Assembly: GCA_903853385.1 (NCBI GenBank)
Contig: CAINTJ010000030.1
Coordinates: 1 to 64,000 of the forward strand
DNA length: 64,000 nt
Direction: 5' to 3'
From: an uncultured Gammaproteobacteria bacterium
GTDB taxonomy: Bacteria > Pseudomonadota > Gammaproteobacteria > Pseudomonadales > Pseudohongiellaceae
The position numbers and the translations under genes were made by a program. This document shows positions 51,565 through 60,408 of the stretch, in pieces. Below the pieces are notes generated by a model that was not told where the DNA came from, did not search any database, and saw nothing but the letters and a program-made list of their open reading frames with translations. The first letter of the stretch is position 1, and every line of letters begins with the position of its first letter.

Positions 51565-52649
51565 AAAAGAAACGCGGCGTTGACCCGGTCAGCATGTCGT
51601 TTCTGGATGTGATCTCCTGCGGTTTTGGCGCAGTCATTCTGCTGTTCATGGTGATGAAGCATTCCGCCAATATTGATCCGGCTTCTGCCAATCCGGCCAC
51701 CGTTGCAGAAACCAATTTGCTGGAGGAAGAAATCAGGAATGGCAGGGAAGGCCTGGTCAGAGTGCGCAACATCATTTCCGATGTGGATGAGCAAATGGTG
51801 AAGGCGCAGGGGCTGGCACGTTCGATCCAGGACGACATCAAGAAGAATCTTGATGAAGTGAGCAGCAAGGAAGGTCGCACGCTGGCTGAACAGGAAGACA
51901 TTGCCAAGCTGAAAGCCGATCTTGATTCGAAGGAAAAACAACTGCAGCGGCTGCGTGACAGTGACGACAAAATCAAAGGCAACAACATCCGCGAGTTTGT
52001 CGGTGACGGTAATCGCCAGTATCTGACCGGCCTGATCCTGGGTGGCAGCCGCATCCTGATTCTGGTGGACAACTCGGCCAGCATGCTCGACAACACCATC
52101 GTCAACATTATCCGTCGCCGCAATTTGCCACTGGCCGAACGACTCAGCTCGCCCAAGTGGGTGCATGTGCGCAAAACCGTGGATTGGCTTACTACCCAAA
52201 TGCCGGTGCCGAGCCAGTACCAGATTTACACGTTCAACAATGAAGTTAAACCGTTGCTGCCGGGTACTGAAGGCAAGTGGCTGGAAGTGGCCGACAACGC
52301 GCAGCTTAGCAAGGCGGTAACCGCGTTGAGCCAGACTGTGCCCAGCGAAGGTACCAATCTGCAGAACCTGTTCGCCACCATCCGCCGCATGAACCCGCAG
52401 CCCGACAATATTTATCTGATCACTGACGGGCTGCCCACGCTGGGCGCGCGCGGCAAGACCCAGGGCAATGTCAGCGGTGCCGAACGCGAGAGCTTGTTTG
52501 AACAGGCCTTGAAAGAATTGCCGCCCGGCATCCCCATCAACACCATTCTGGAACCGCTGGAAGGCGACCCGATGGCAGCAGGAGCCTATTGGAAACTGGC
52601 GGTACTGACCAAGGGTTCTTTCCTCATGCCTTCGGCCGACTGGCCGTGA
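51561..52649 (+). CDS. VWA protein with TolR/MotB-like N-terminal helix (1)
   Basis: A 362-residue protein. After a basic start, the membrane helix at ~13-32 (SFLDVISCGFGAVILLFM) has Asp16, placed as in TolR/ExbD/MotB helices that carry protons. Residues ~50-142 form a charged coiled coil. A von Willebrand A domain follows (~163-355) with the metal site DNSAS at 170-174, Thr265 in SEGTNL and Asp289 in LITDGLP, so the MIDAS is complete. The domain should be periplasmic and bind a ligand in a Mg-dependent way. The ATG overlaps the stop of the upstream gene. Its paralogue lies next door. Confidence 0.82.
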   Translation: MKKKRGVDPVSMSFLDVISCGFGAVILLFMVMKHSANIDPASANPATVAETNLLEEEIRNGREGLVRVRNIISDVDEQMVKAQGLARSIQDDIKKNLDEVSSKEGRTLAEQEDIAKLKADLDSKEKQLQRLRDSDDKIKGNNIREFVGDGNRQYLTGLILGGSRILILVDNSASMLDNTIVNIIRRRNLPLAERLSSPKWVHVRKTVDWLTTQMPVPSQYQIYTFNNEVKPLLPGTEGKWLEVADNAQLSKAVTALSQTVPSEGTNLQNLFATIRRMNPQPDNIYLITDGLPTLGARGKTQGNVSGAERESLFEQALKELPPGIPINTILEPLEGDPMAAGAYWKLAVLTKGSFLMPSADWP

Positions 52650-52682
52650 GCAGCACAATCATGAACAGGGCATGCATTTAAC

Positions 52683-53696
52683 ATGGCACGCAGAAGACGA
52701 GAAGCCGATCCCTTCACGATGTCGTTCCTCGACATCATGTGCTGTGGTTTTGGCGCCATCATTCTGTTGATGATGATCTCCCGCTCATCGCCGAATACCT
52801 CGCCGCCCAAGGCGCTGGAAGTGTCGGAAACGCCTACCAGCGGCACGGTGCTGGATCGCCAGAAACAATTGTTTGCGATACGCGGTGAAACCAATACCTT
52901 CAACCGCGAACTCAATGCCAAGCATGAGCAGTTGTCGCAGTACAACGAACGCATCGCGCGGCTCAAGGGCGAACTGTCGGAAATCAACGGCAAGTTCAAC
53001 GCTACCTCGGCGCAGTCGACGGAATATGAAAAACAGCGCGGCAAACTGGCGCTGGCGCAACAGCAGTTGACGGATGAAATGAAACGCCTGCAAGCCAGTC
53101 TCGGTGAGCAGATGGATACCCGTTCAGTGGGTGGCGTGCCGGTTGACAGTGAATACATTATTTTTCTGATCGACACGTCCGGCAGCATGTTTGATTACGC
53201 GTGGAACCGCATGATGGCGGCGATGACGCAAACCTTGAAGGTCTACCCGGAAGTGAAAGGCATCCAGGTGATCAATGACCAGGGTGAATATATGTTCTCG
53301 TCCTACCGCGGCACCTGGATCCCGGACAGTCCGGCCCGTCGTGCTGCCATCATGCAGCGTTTGCGCACCTGGAACCCCTACAGTGAAAGCAGCCCGGTGA
53401 ACGGCATCGTGTCGGCGATTCGTACCTATAATGATCCTGCCAAGAAAATCAGCCTCTATGTGTTTGGCGATGATTTCAGCGGCGACTCGATCAAAGACGT
53501 GGTGGCCACAGTCGACCGCTACAACGTGGATGCAGCCACCGGCAAGCGCGTCATGCGCATCCATGGCATCGGCTTTCCCACCATCTTCTCGCAGATCCCC
53601 AAATACCAGACCGGCGCCTACCGCTTCTCCGCACTGATGCGCGAGCTGGCGCGCAAGAATGGCGGCACCTTTGTCGGGCTGGATGATTTTTATTGA
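52683..53696 (+). CDS. VWA protein with TolR/MotB-like N-terminal helix (2)
   Basis: A 337-residue paralogue of the upstream protein. The membrane helix (SFLDIMCCGFGAIILLMM, ~14-31) again has a conserved Asp (17) after DPFTM. A coiled coil spans ~55-145. The VWA domain begins at ~155 with IIFLIDTSGSMFD (MIDAS Asp164, Ser166, Ser168), then SSYRGTWIPDSPARRAAIMQRLRTW and LYVFGDDFSGDSIKDVV. The second metal loop is GDDFSGD rather than TDG, so the metal site differs from its sibling. It ends ARKNGGTFVGLDDFY. Two non-identical copies suggest a heteromeric partner set for one channel. Confidence 0.82.
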   Translation: MARRRREADPFTMSFLDIMCCGFGAIILLMMISRSSPNTSPPKALEVSETPTSGTVLDRQKQLFAIRGETNTFNRELNAKHEQLSQYNERIARLKGELSEINGKFNATSAQSTEYEKQRGKLALAQQQLTDEMKRLQASLGEQMDTRSVGGVPVDSEYIIFLIDTSGSMFDYAWNRMMAAMTQTLKVYPEVKGIQVINDQGEYMFSSYRGTWIPDSPARRAAIMQRLRTWNPYSESSPVNGIVSAIRTYNDPAKKISLYVFGDDFSGDSIKDVVATVDRYNVDAATGKRVMRIHGIGFPTIFSQIPKYQTGAYRFSALMRELARKNGGTFVGLDDFY

Positions 53697-53842
53697 GACA
53701 GATTCACTATCAGTGCGGCGGCGGCTTCGCTGCGATGCAGGTAACTTTTGCTGTTTTCGTTGATCTTGTCGGGCGCCGGGGTGGGTCAACCCTGCAACAT
53801 GTTGTAGCATGGAATCATCACTGACCCGTTGATTCGATACTT

Positions 53843-54115
53843 GTGATTCCACTTCACTTTCAATATCCCCTCCGCTGGCTGGTATTTTTCCTGATCTGTG
53901 CCGGCTTGGGCTATCCCACCTTGCAGCGCTATGACCCCAGAACGACAGGGGGCATCACCGATGCCCAGGAATACTACGCCCTGGCGAGCTCGACCGATTT
54001 GTTCACGGCCAAATCAATTCTCAGTGAGGAAGATCCGCGTCCGCGACTGCTGGTGCCCCTTATTGCCCGCCTGGCGGCATTCTGTTGGTTGGCAATTCAC
54101 TGTGCAACGATGTGA
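53843..54115 (+). pseudogene. Truncated membrane protein fragment
   Basis: A 90-codon frame starting MIPLHFQYPLRWLVFFLICAG, with one hydrophobic segment, then LGYPTLQRYDPRTTGGITDAQEYYALASS and RPRLLVPLIARLAAFCWLAIH. The beginning looks like the N-terminus of a polytopic glycosyltransferase-like membrane protein, a family of several hundred residues, so most of the gene is missing. It stops shortly after a change of content near 54068. Probably a remnant. Confidence 0.45.
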
Positions 54116-54255
54116 TGGACAAGGCCTGGTGGGGGCGGGTGCTGATACGCGGCGGCTATTCAATTGCCCGCTATTTCGCCGGCCATCCCCGGCTTGAACT
54201 GCTGCAGGAGTGCGAGTTGGACGATCACCTGGATTCGGTGTTTCGCAAAAGGTGA
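54073..54255 (+). pseudogene. C-terminal fragment in a shifted frame
   Basis: In the +2 frame relative to the previous fragment, the sequence reads GGILLVGNSLCNDVMDKAWW, GRVLIRGGYSIARYFAGHPR and LELLQECELDDHLDSVFRKR, then TGA. Composition is protein-like throughout and clearly distinct from the upstream fragment. I cannot name the family. It looks like the tail of a lost gene joined to the start of another by deletion. Confidence 0.45.
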
Positions 54256-54257
54256 CT

Positions 54258-55529
54258 TCACAATCCAGGCTTCGGTGCCGGTTTGGCAGCCGACGCTGAC
54301 AGGTCACCAATCTCGGTGCTGTAGATGTCGGCCAGGATTTCGCGCCACTGTTTGTATTGTTCCTGCACGTTGCCTTTGAGCGTAACCACATGTTCATCCA
54401 GATCGATGGTATGCGGCGCAATTTCCGCACCCATGGAATTGCCCAGCTCGGCCAGTGATTGCGCCTGCATTTGCGCTTCATCTTTCTTGTTGAAGGAATC
54501 CTTGATCAGATAGCCGCCACCGAGCAACGCACCCAGCCCGACGTTGTTCACGTTGGCGTCATTGCGTCCCAGTGCATAGAGTCCGCCGACAATGGCGGCC
54601 ACGCCCAGCACCATGTTGCGCGTAGCTTCGCTTTTCAGCTTGTCGTACTTGATGATTTCCGCGTAGCTGCGCGAGCGGAAGTCGTTGTAAGGGCCTTGCA
54701 TCTGGCGGGCAAAATTGCCGTAGTATTCCTGCAACGCATCCACATACAGATAATCGCGTTCGCGAATGGTGTCGATGCGCTTGAGCATCGGGTCATCCGC
54801 GGCCGGCAAACGGTTGAGCTTGATCTGGCCCCGGCCGCTAGTCGTTAAATATTGGTCAAAGGCCTGTGGTGCAAAACTGCGCGCAAACAACAGGCGGGAA
54901 ATGGTGCGAATGCTGAGCAGCCCGTTGCGATCCAGATTTTTTTTGCGATATGCCAGCATGTCGTTGGCGATGCGGTTGTACAGTCCCAGGAAGGCATCTT
55001 CAGTGCGTCGCTGGCGCGGGTCGTAGCTGTATTTGCCAACCACCTCCTTGTATTCCTTCTCATACCACTGCTGGCCCGAGGCATCCTTGACCGACACTTT
55101 CACCAGCATGGTCTGGCCATCGCTTTGCAAAATGGTGCCATGCACCGCGACATCGGTATTGGACTGGTCATTGGGAATCACCCGCACCGTGCCCCAGGCG
55201 CCGCTGCTTTGCAGGGTTTGCACCAACTGATAAGCCGCGTACTGGGTTTCTGCCATGCGCACATCGGCAAAGGTCAGCTCTTCACGTTTGCTGGGGATGT
55301 CATCAAGGCCGGGCTCAAATACGGTCACGCCCACATCCAGCAATTCGTCTTCGTTGAGCTTGCCGGTTTCCGCTGTCAGCTGCGTGAAGGCAGTAGTGGA
55401 AATCGTTTGCGTGCTGCATGCCGTCAGGCTACCAACCAGCAACAGCGAAGGCAGCGCCAGCGTGAAGTAATGTAAATAAAGGCGCAGTAGTGAGTGGTGC
55501 CAACGTGAAGGAGGTGCTGCTTTCATCAA
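54258..55529 (-). CDS. Lipoprotein with glycine-zipper segment
   Basis: A 423-residue lipoprotein of unknown function. Lipobox at LTAC (Cys38) follows a hydrophobic stretch LALPSLLLVGSLTAC. The N-terminal third (DELLDVGVTVFEPGLDDIPSKREELTFADVRMAETQYAAYQLVQ) resembles a GNA1162- or CsgG-like lipoprotein domain: GAWGTVRVIP and HGTILQSDGQTMLVKVSV. A helical middle part follows, then a hydrophobic glycine-zipper (~MVLGVAAIVGGLYALG ... VGLGALLGGGYLI) and a final TIDLDEHVVTLKGNVQEQYKQWREILADIY. It could contribute to an outer-membrane structure. It is transcribed toward the VWA genes; the second lipoprotein gene lies two bases upstream. Confidence 0.65.
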   Translation of the reverse strand: MMKAAPPSRWHHSLLRLYLHYFTLALPSLLLVGSLTACSTQTISTTAFTQLTAETGKLNEDELLDVGVTVFEPGLDDIPSKREELTFADVRMAETQYAAYQLVQTLQSSGAWGTVRVIPNDQSNTDVAVHGTILQSDGQTMLVKVSVKDASGQQWYEKEYKEVVGKYSYDPRQRRTEDAFLGLYNRIANDMLAYRKKNLDRNGLLSIRTISRLLFARSFAPQAFDQYLTTSGRGQIKLNRLPAADDPMLKRIDTIRERDYLYVDALQEYYGNFARQMQGPYNDFRSRSYAEIIKYDKLKSEATRNMVLGVAAIVGGLYALGRNDANVNNVGLGALLGGGYLIKDSFNKKDEAQMQAQSLAELGNSMGAEIAPHTIDLDEHVVTLKGNVQEQYKQWREILADIYSTEIGDLSASAAKPAPKPGL

Positions 55530-55531
55530 CT

Positions 55532-56698
55532 TTATTTGCTCAAGCCTGTGTATTTACGGTATTCGGTCCACAGTTTTTCGCGCAGGTCCGCATCGGGCTC
55601 ATGGGTGGCAGCTTCCCGCAGCTGACGAGCCACCACGTCATCATCGTTGCCGCTGGGGATGTCGGCGGGGGCCGGGTAAGCCGCCTGGGCCTGGCCGGTA
55701 TATTCACCGGTGTGGGCGATGGCCGGCGCATTGGGTAGCGTGCCATTGCCACCGGTGCCATTGGCAGTGCCACCACCGCCACCGCCACCGCCAATGCCTG
55801 AGGTTTTCGCAGAGGCCAATACCGGGGAATTCTGGCCATTGCCGCCGGCCCCGCTGCCTTCGCCTTGTTCCCCCTTGCCGCCCCCAGCCGCCCCCATCAC
55901 TTTACTGCCCGCGCTGTTGGCGGCACCGTCTGCACCCTGACGTGAAGAGATGATCATGCCATCAAAAGTGCCGTAACTTTTTTCCAGGCGCGCATCAAGG
56001 GCGGCGCGGCGTTCGGCCGCAGTCAACACTGCTGCGCCTGCACCCCCGAGTCCGGCGAAGGGATCGCCAGCTTGCTCACCGTTGCCTCCTGCTTGGGTGC
56101 CGGCCGTGCCGCCACCCGCAGTGGCAGTTGCACCACCTGCTGCGCCCTGCGAGCCAGACTTGCCGCCGGCCGCTGCTGGTTGAGTTTCCGCAGCGCCTTT
56201 GGGCCCACCGGCACCCGCCTGTTGAGCCCCGGTCGCGCCTTTGGGTCCACCGGCGGTAGTGGCCGACGCAGTACCCGCTGCGCCCTTCTGACCTGTAGCC
56301 CCGATGGTGGACTGGGTAGCCGGTGTGCCTGCTTGTCCACCCGCAGCCTCGACGCCTTGGGCACTTGCTGCGGCTTGCGCTCCCCCGGCGGCGGCATTGG
56401 CGGCAGCGCCTGCATTGCTGGAGCTTTCACTCGCACCCGAACTGGCGCTTACGCTGACGGGCGCTTGCGAACTTTCCGGGATCGCAGCGCTTTGGCTGGC
56501 AGAACTGCTGGAAGCTTTGGCTGACGAGGCCGGTGGTGGCACCGACGCCGACGACGGCGAAGTAGTCGGCATGGCCGGCGGCGAGCTGCTGGTGTCCTGT
56601 TTCTTCGGATCATCACAACTGCTTACCAGCACGGCCAGCAAGAGCCCCAGCGCCAAGCGGCACCCTCGTGAATGAGTGGTGAATGAAGGAAGGGGCAT
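55532..56698 (-). CDS. Low-complexity collagen-like lipoprotein
   Basis: A 388-residue lipoprotein. Signal and lipobox: LALGLLLAVLVSSC (Cys28). Residues ~35-215 are Ser/Ala/Gly/Thr/Pro-rich, with collagen-like Gly-X-Y runs (GATGQKGAAG, GGPKGATGAQQAGAGGPKGAA). A short ordered block follows (VLTAAERRAALDARLEKSYGTFDGMIIS), then a glycine-rich part with an eight-Gly run. The C-terminus DDDVVARQLREAATHEPDAD plus LREKLWTEYRKYTG is a compact helical tail. A flexible surface tether with a docking tail seems likely. It is followed after two bases by the second lipoprotein gene. Confidence 0.65.
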   Translation of the reverse strand: MPLPSFTTHSRGCRLALGLLLAVLVSSCDDPKKQDTSSSPPAMPTTSPSSASVPPPASSAKASSSSASQSAAIPESSQAPVSVSASSGASESSSNAGAAANAAAGGAQAAASAQGVEAAGGQAGTPATQSTIGATGQKGAAGTASATTAGGPKGATGAQQAGAGGPKGAAETQPAAAGGKSGSQGAAGGATATAGGGTAGTQAGGNGEQAGDPFAGLGGAGAAVLTAAERRAALDARLEKSYGTFDGMIISSRQGADGAANSAGSKVMGAAGGGKGEQGEGSGAGGNGQNSPVLASAKTSGIGGGGGGGGTANGTGGNGTLPNAPAIAHTGEYTGQAQAAYPAPADIPSGNDDDVVARQLREAATHEPDADLREKLWTEYRKYTGLSK

Positions 56699-56947
56699 GG
56701 CAGTCTCCAGATGGCGGTACAGACTTTGGCGATACAGACAGATAAGTGTAAAGTCTGATTCAGAAAAACTGACCTGGCGGCTATGCTCTGACTTAAGCGC
56801 GATCAGGTCAACACCCCCGCAGAGCCGGGGACAAGCAGTAAGCCAGCCGCCAACTTAGGTGGCCGGCCCTTAACCCGGACTTAACCGGACACCACCGGGT
56901 ATTTAGGGTAAAAGTGCGCGCAGGACTTATAGCAGTGGGGAGGTCCA

Positions 56948-57763
56948 ATGCCTGAATTACCTGAAGTAGAAACCACCCGCAGGGGCATTCTGCCTTACCT
57001 GTTGAACCGCAAAATCATGAAGGTGGTGGTACGCGAGCCACGCCTGCGCTGGGAAGTGCCGGCCAGTCTGGCCAGCGAGCTTGCCGGCCAGACCGTGTCG
57101 GGAATTGAGCGGCGCGGCAAATACCTGTTATTGCGCACGCGCAAAGGCACTGCCCTCATTCATCTGGGCATGTCGGGCAGCTTGCGACTGGCGGTGGTGG
57201 GTGAGCCGCTCAAGAAACACGATCATGTGGATCTGGTGCTGGCCAGTGGTCGCTGTCTGCGTTTTCACGATCCGCGTCGTTTCGGCTGTATTTTGTGGAT
57301 CACGGGCGATCCCTACCAACATGCTTTGCTGGCTGAGCTGGGGCCGGAGCCCTTGAGCCACGATTTTTCCGCTGACTATCTGTTGGGAAAATGCGCAGGG
57401 CGCACCACCCCGATCAAGACTTTCATCATGGACAGCCACATAGTAGTTGGCGTGGGCAACATCTACGCCAACGAAGCGTTGTTTGCCGCCGGCATTGATC
57501 CGCTGTGCAAGGCCGGCAGCATGACCATCGAACGCTGTGAATCGCTGGTCCGTGAAATCAAAACCGTGCTGGATCGAGCCATCAAAGTTGGCGGCACGAC
57601 CTTGCGTGATTTTGTGGGGGGCGACGGCAAGCCGGGTTATTTCAGCCAAACGCTGCAGGTGTATGGTCGTGAAGGCCAGCCCTGCGTGAATTGTGCGACA
57701 CCCTTGAAGGATTCAAGACTGGGCGGCAGAGCAACGGTCTACTGCCCACGTTGCCAAAGTTGA
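56948..57763 (+). CDS. mutM: Formamidopyrimidine-DNA glycosylase
   Basis: Removes 8-oxoguanine and formamidopyrimidines and cleaves the AP site. The protein is 271 residues: [18 protein letters not shown] (catalytic Pro2 and Glu3), [27 protein letters not shown] (Lys58 region), [33 protein letters not shown] and the C-terminal zinc finger with C-x2-C (CVNCATPL) and C-x2-C (YCPRCQS). All hallmark residues are present. GGGAGG lies seven bases before the ATG. It is convergent with the ferredoxin-coaD pair. Confidence 0.97.
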   Translation: MPELPEVETTRRGILPYLLNRKIMKVVVREPRLRWEVPASLASELAGQTVSGIERRGKYLLLRTRKGTALIHLGMSGSLRLAVVGEPLKKHDHVDLVLASGRCLRFHDPRRFGCILWITGDPYQHALLAELGPEPLSHDFSADYLLGKCAGRTTPIKTFIMDSHIVVGVGNIYANEALFAAGIDPLCKAGSMTIERCESLVREIKTVLDRAIKVGGTTLRDFVGGDGKPGYFSQTLQVYGREGQPCVNCATPLKDSRLGGRATVYCPRCQS

Positions 57764-57773
57764 ACAAGGGAAA

Positions 57774-57790
57774 ACCCGCTGGAGCCGGGT
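57774..57790 (-). terminator. Weak hairpin terminator for ferredoxin-coaD
   Basis: ACCCG (57774-57778) and CGGGT (57786-57790) pair around a seven-base loop. On the minus strand it is followed by TTTT then C. It lies in the 30-bp gap between mutM and the ferredoxin stop. The stem is short. Confidence 0.35.
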
Positions 57791-57793
57791 GGA

Positions 57794-58580
<787 letters not shown>

Positions 58581-58637
58581 TCAGCACTGCCGGTGACAGG
58601 TAGAATGAAGCCCCTACCCACACTGCAGGTAACCGCC

Positions 58638-59027
58638 ATGCGCCAGGCCACACTGTCCCGAAACCTCGCCAAACCCGCCTTTAAATACAGCCATGTGGTG
58701 AAAGTGGGCCCGCACTACTATTTCAGTGGCCTGTTGGCGCAGGATCGCCAGACCGGTGCGATGGTAGGTGAGACCGTAGGAGCACAAGCCGTCACGATTC
58801 TGGCCAACGCCCAGGTGCTGATGCAGGAATACGGACTCGGTTTCGAACATCTCGCCATTGCCCGCATCTTTACCACCGAGATGGACAAATTCAGTGAGAT
58901 CAACGCGGCCTGGGAGCAGGTGTTCAACAACATCCCGCAGGCACCGCCGGCGCGCACCTCGATCGGGGTGGCGGCTCTGCCGCTGCAAGGGCGGGTGGAA
59001 ATCGAGTTTACGTTCTACAAGGAGTGA
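58638..59027 (+). CDS. RidA family protein
   Basis: A 129-residue member of the RidA/YjgF family, which deaminates reactive enamines or imines. I take ATG 58638 because (M)RQATLSRNLAKPAFKYSHVVKVGPHYYFSGLLAQD fits the family start; ATG 58605 and GTG 58593 upstream are less likely. The protein has VTILANAQVLMQEYGLGFEHLAIARIFTTEM, INAAWEQVF, APPARTSIGVAALPLQGRVEIEFTFY. The key Arg in PPARTS is present, so activity is plausible. Its last 13 bp overlap the convergent sterol-desaturase-like gene. Confidence 0.88.
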   Translation: MRQATLSRNLAKPAFKYSHVVKVGPHYYFSGLLAQDRQTGAMVGETVGAQAVTILANAQVLMQEYGLGFEHLAIARIFTTEMDKFSEINAAWEQVFNNIPQAPPARTSIGVAALPLQGRVEIEFTFYKE

Positions 59028-59773
59028 GGTGCCGGCCTGAGCGTTCCCATCATCCGGTCCCAGAATGTGAAGTAGAAGCTGTAGTTGCCATGGCCGTAAC
59101 GATGATGATGCGCATGCAGTGAGGAGGTATTGAACCAGCGCCCCAGCCAATGGTGGCGCGCCGATGGGGGCAGGAAATCCCGGCCGCAATGACCATAGAC
59201 GTTGTAGGCAATGGCGATGGTTTGGAAAATCATAAAAGCCAGCAGATGCACAGGAATAATAAAGACGATGATTACCACACTGATGCCCTCGGCGAACGCT
59301 TCCAGCCAGCCGAAGCTGTAGGCAGTGAAGGAGGTGGGAAACAGGGACTCGTGATGCGGGCGATGGCAAAGTTCAAACAGCAAGCGGCTGTGCATGGCCC
59401 GGTGCAACCAATAGAAGAAAGTGTCATGCAGCAGGATCATCACCGGAATGCTCACCCAAAACCACCACAGCGGATGGTCACTGATCTGGTAGTAAAGCCG
59501 GCTCGATCCAATAAGCCCGTAGCCAAACAGCACGGCAACGATCAGCGTGAACGCAGTCAGCGTGAGCAGCGCTTGCTTCAACTCGCGGCGGATATTCAGT
59601 GGCAGGCTGAAGTTGGCCGGGCGCTCCAGACTGTTGTAGCCGATGCGGGGATGGCGGGACGGGTCCACGCTGAAAAATGCAATAGCAGCAAACACCAGGT
59701 AGCGCAGGCCGTATGAAACGAAGACCAGTATCGCGGGTTGCACAAAGCCGTGTTGGGGCAGCAGGGTCATCAT
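59015..59773 (-). CDS. Sterol desaturase/fatty acid hydroxylase family protein
   Basis: A 252-residue membrane di-iron oxygenase. ATG 59773 (MMTLLPQHGFVQPAILV) is favoured; ATG 59770 is one residue shorter. Hydrophobic helices surround the eight-histidine pattern: HDTFFYWLHRAMH, HRPHHES, and HAHHHRYGHGNY plus WFNTSSLHAHHH. Relatives hydroxylate or desaturate sterols, carotenoids or fatty acids; the substrate is unknown. No obvious operon partner. Convergent overlap with the RidA gene. Confidence 0.85.
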   Translation of the reverse strand: MMTLLPQHGFVQPAILVFVSYGLRYLVFAAIAFFSVDPSRHPRIGYNSLERPANFSLPLNIRRELKQALLTLTAFTLIVAVLFGYGLIGSSRLYYQISDHPLWWFWVSIPVMILLHDTFFYWLHRAMHSRLLFELCHRPHHESLFPTSFTAYSFGWLEAFAEGISVVIIVFIIPVHLLAFMIFQTIAIAYNVYGHCGRDFLPPSARHHWLGRWFNTSSLHAHHHRYGHGNYSFYFTFWDRMMGTLRPAPHSL

Positions 59774-59813
59774 GTGACTGGTCGCGTTGACAAGTGGTCG
59801 GGACTGGTTGGAA

Positions 59814-60314
59814 TTATCCCGGCAGGTGCGGCGCAAAAAAATAAGCATACAGCCAGAGCAGGGAGAAACCCAGCGGCAACACCAGCGGCGTGATGCGTAC
59901 CAGCGCGTGGATGCGTCCGCCGATCACCCGTCCGGCGGCGCTGGTGCGATGTTCGACCATGGTGTGCTGGTAGGAGTCCAGCGCGAGCATTTCGGTCGGC
60001 GACAGCGTCATTTCCGTTTTCAGCCGCGCTACCAGTGCTGCCTGTTCGCGCAGATAGGCATCCTGCGCCCAGGTTGCTGCATAGGTCGATGCCAGAATCA
60101 CGGCCGACAGCGCGATGGCAGCCAGCGGCAGCGTGTCATGGAAGAATTGCGGCCATACGAAGTTGGCATTCCAGGACTGGGCATAAGCCGTGAGCAGAAA
60201 CGCCTGCGACGTCACATACCAGGTGACCCGGCCGGCTATCAGCGTGTGCTCGGCCTGGATATCTTCACGCAGCCCCTTCAGCCGGTCGGCAATCGTGAGC
60301 GAATGCATGTCCAT
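59814..60314 (-). CDS. Two-helix membrane protein
   Basis: A 166-residue protein of unknown function. ATG 60314 follows AGAGG; ATG 60308 is an alternative. The N-terminal half is amphipathic (LTIADRLKGLREDIQAEHTLI); hydrophobic segments are at ~55-75 (LPLAAIALSAVILASTYAATW) and at the C-terminus (ITPLVLPLGFSLLWLYAYFF). A conserved-looking charged region in between (REQAALVARLKTEMTLSPTEMLALDSYQH) suggests a coiled coil. It lies 94 bp after hrpB on the same strand. Confidence 0.6.
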   Translation of the reverse strand: MDMHSLTIADRLKGLREDIQAEHTLIAGRVTWYVTSQAFLLTAYAQSWNANFVWPQFFHDTLPLAAIALSAVILASTYAATWAQDAYLREQAALVARLKTEMTLSPTEMLALDSYQHTMVEHRTSAAGRVIGGRIHALVRITPLVLPLGFSLLWLYAYFFAPHLPG

Positions 60315-60408
60315 CAGTTTGAGCCTCTTGAGTATGAATGGGGAGCCCGCCGGCTTGGCAATGCTGAACCGGATAATAACTGAGCAGCGCGAAATAAAAA
60401 GTCCGGGT

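Noticed and set aside
51219-52658. Minus-strand open frame of 479 codons
   Set aside because: Antisense to the first VWA gene and the actin-like gene; no family resemblance.
53693-53775. Minus-strand protein-like stretch (KINENSKSYLHRSEAAAA)
   Set aside because: Only about 27 codons between stops and no family recognised; chance cannot be excluded, so not listed as a gene remnant.
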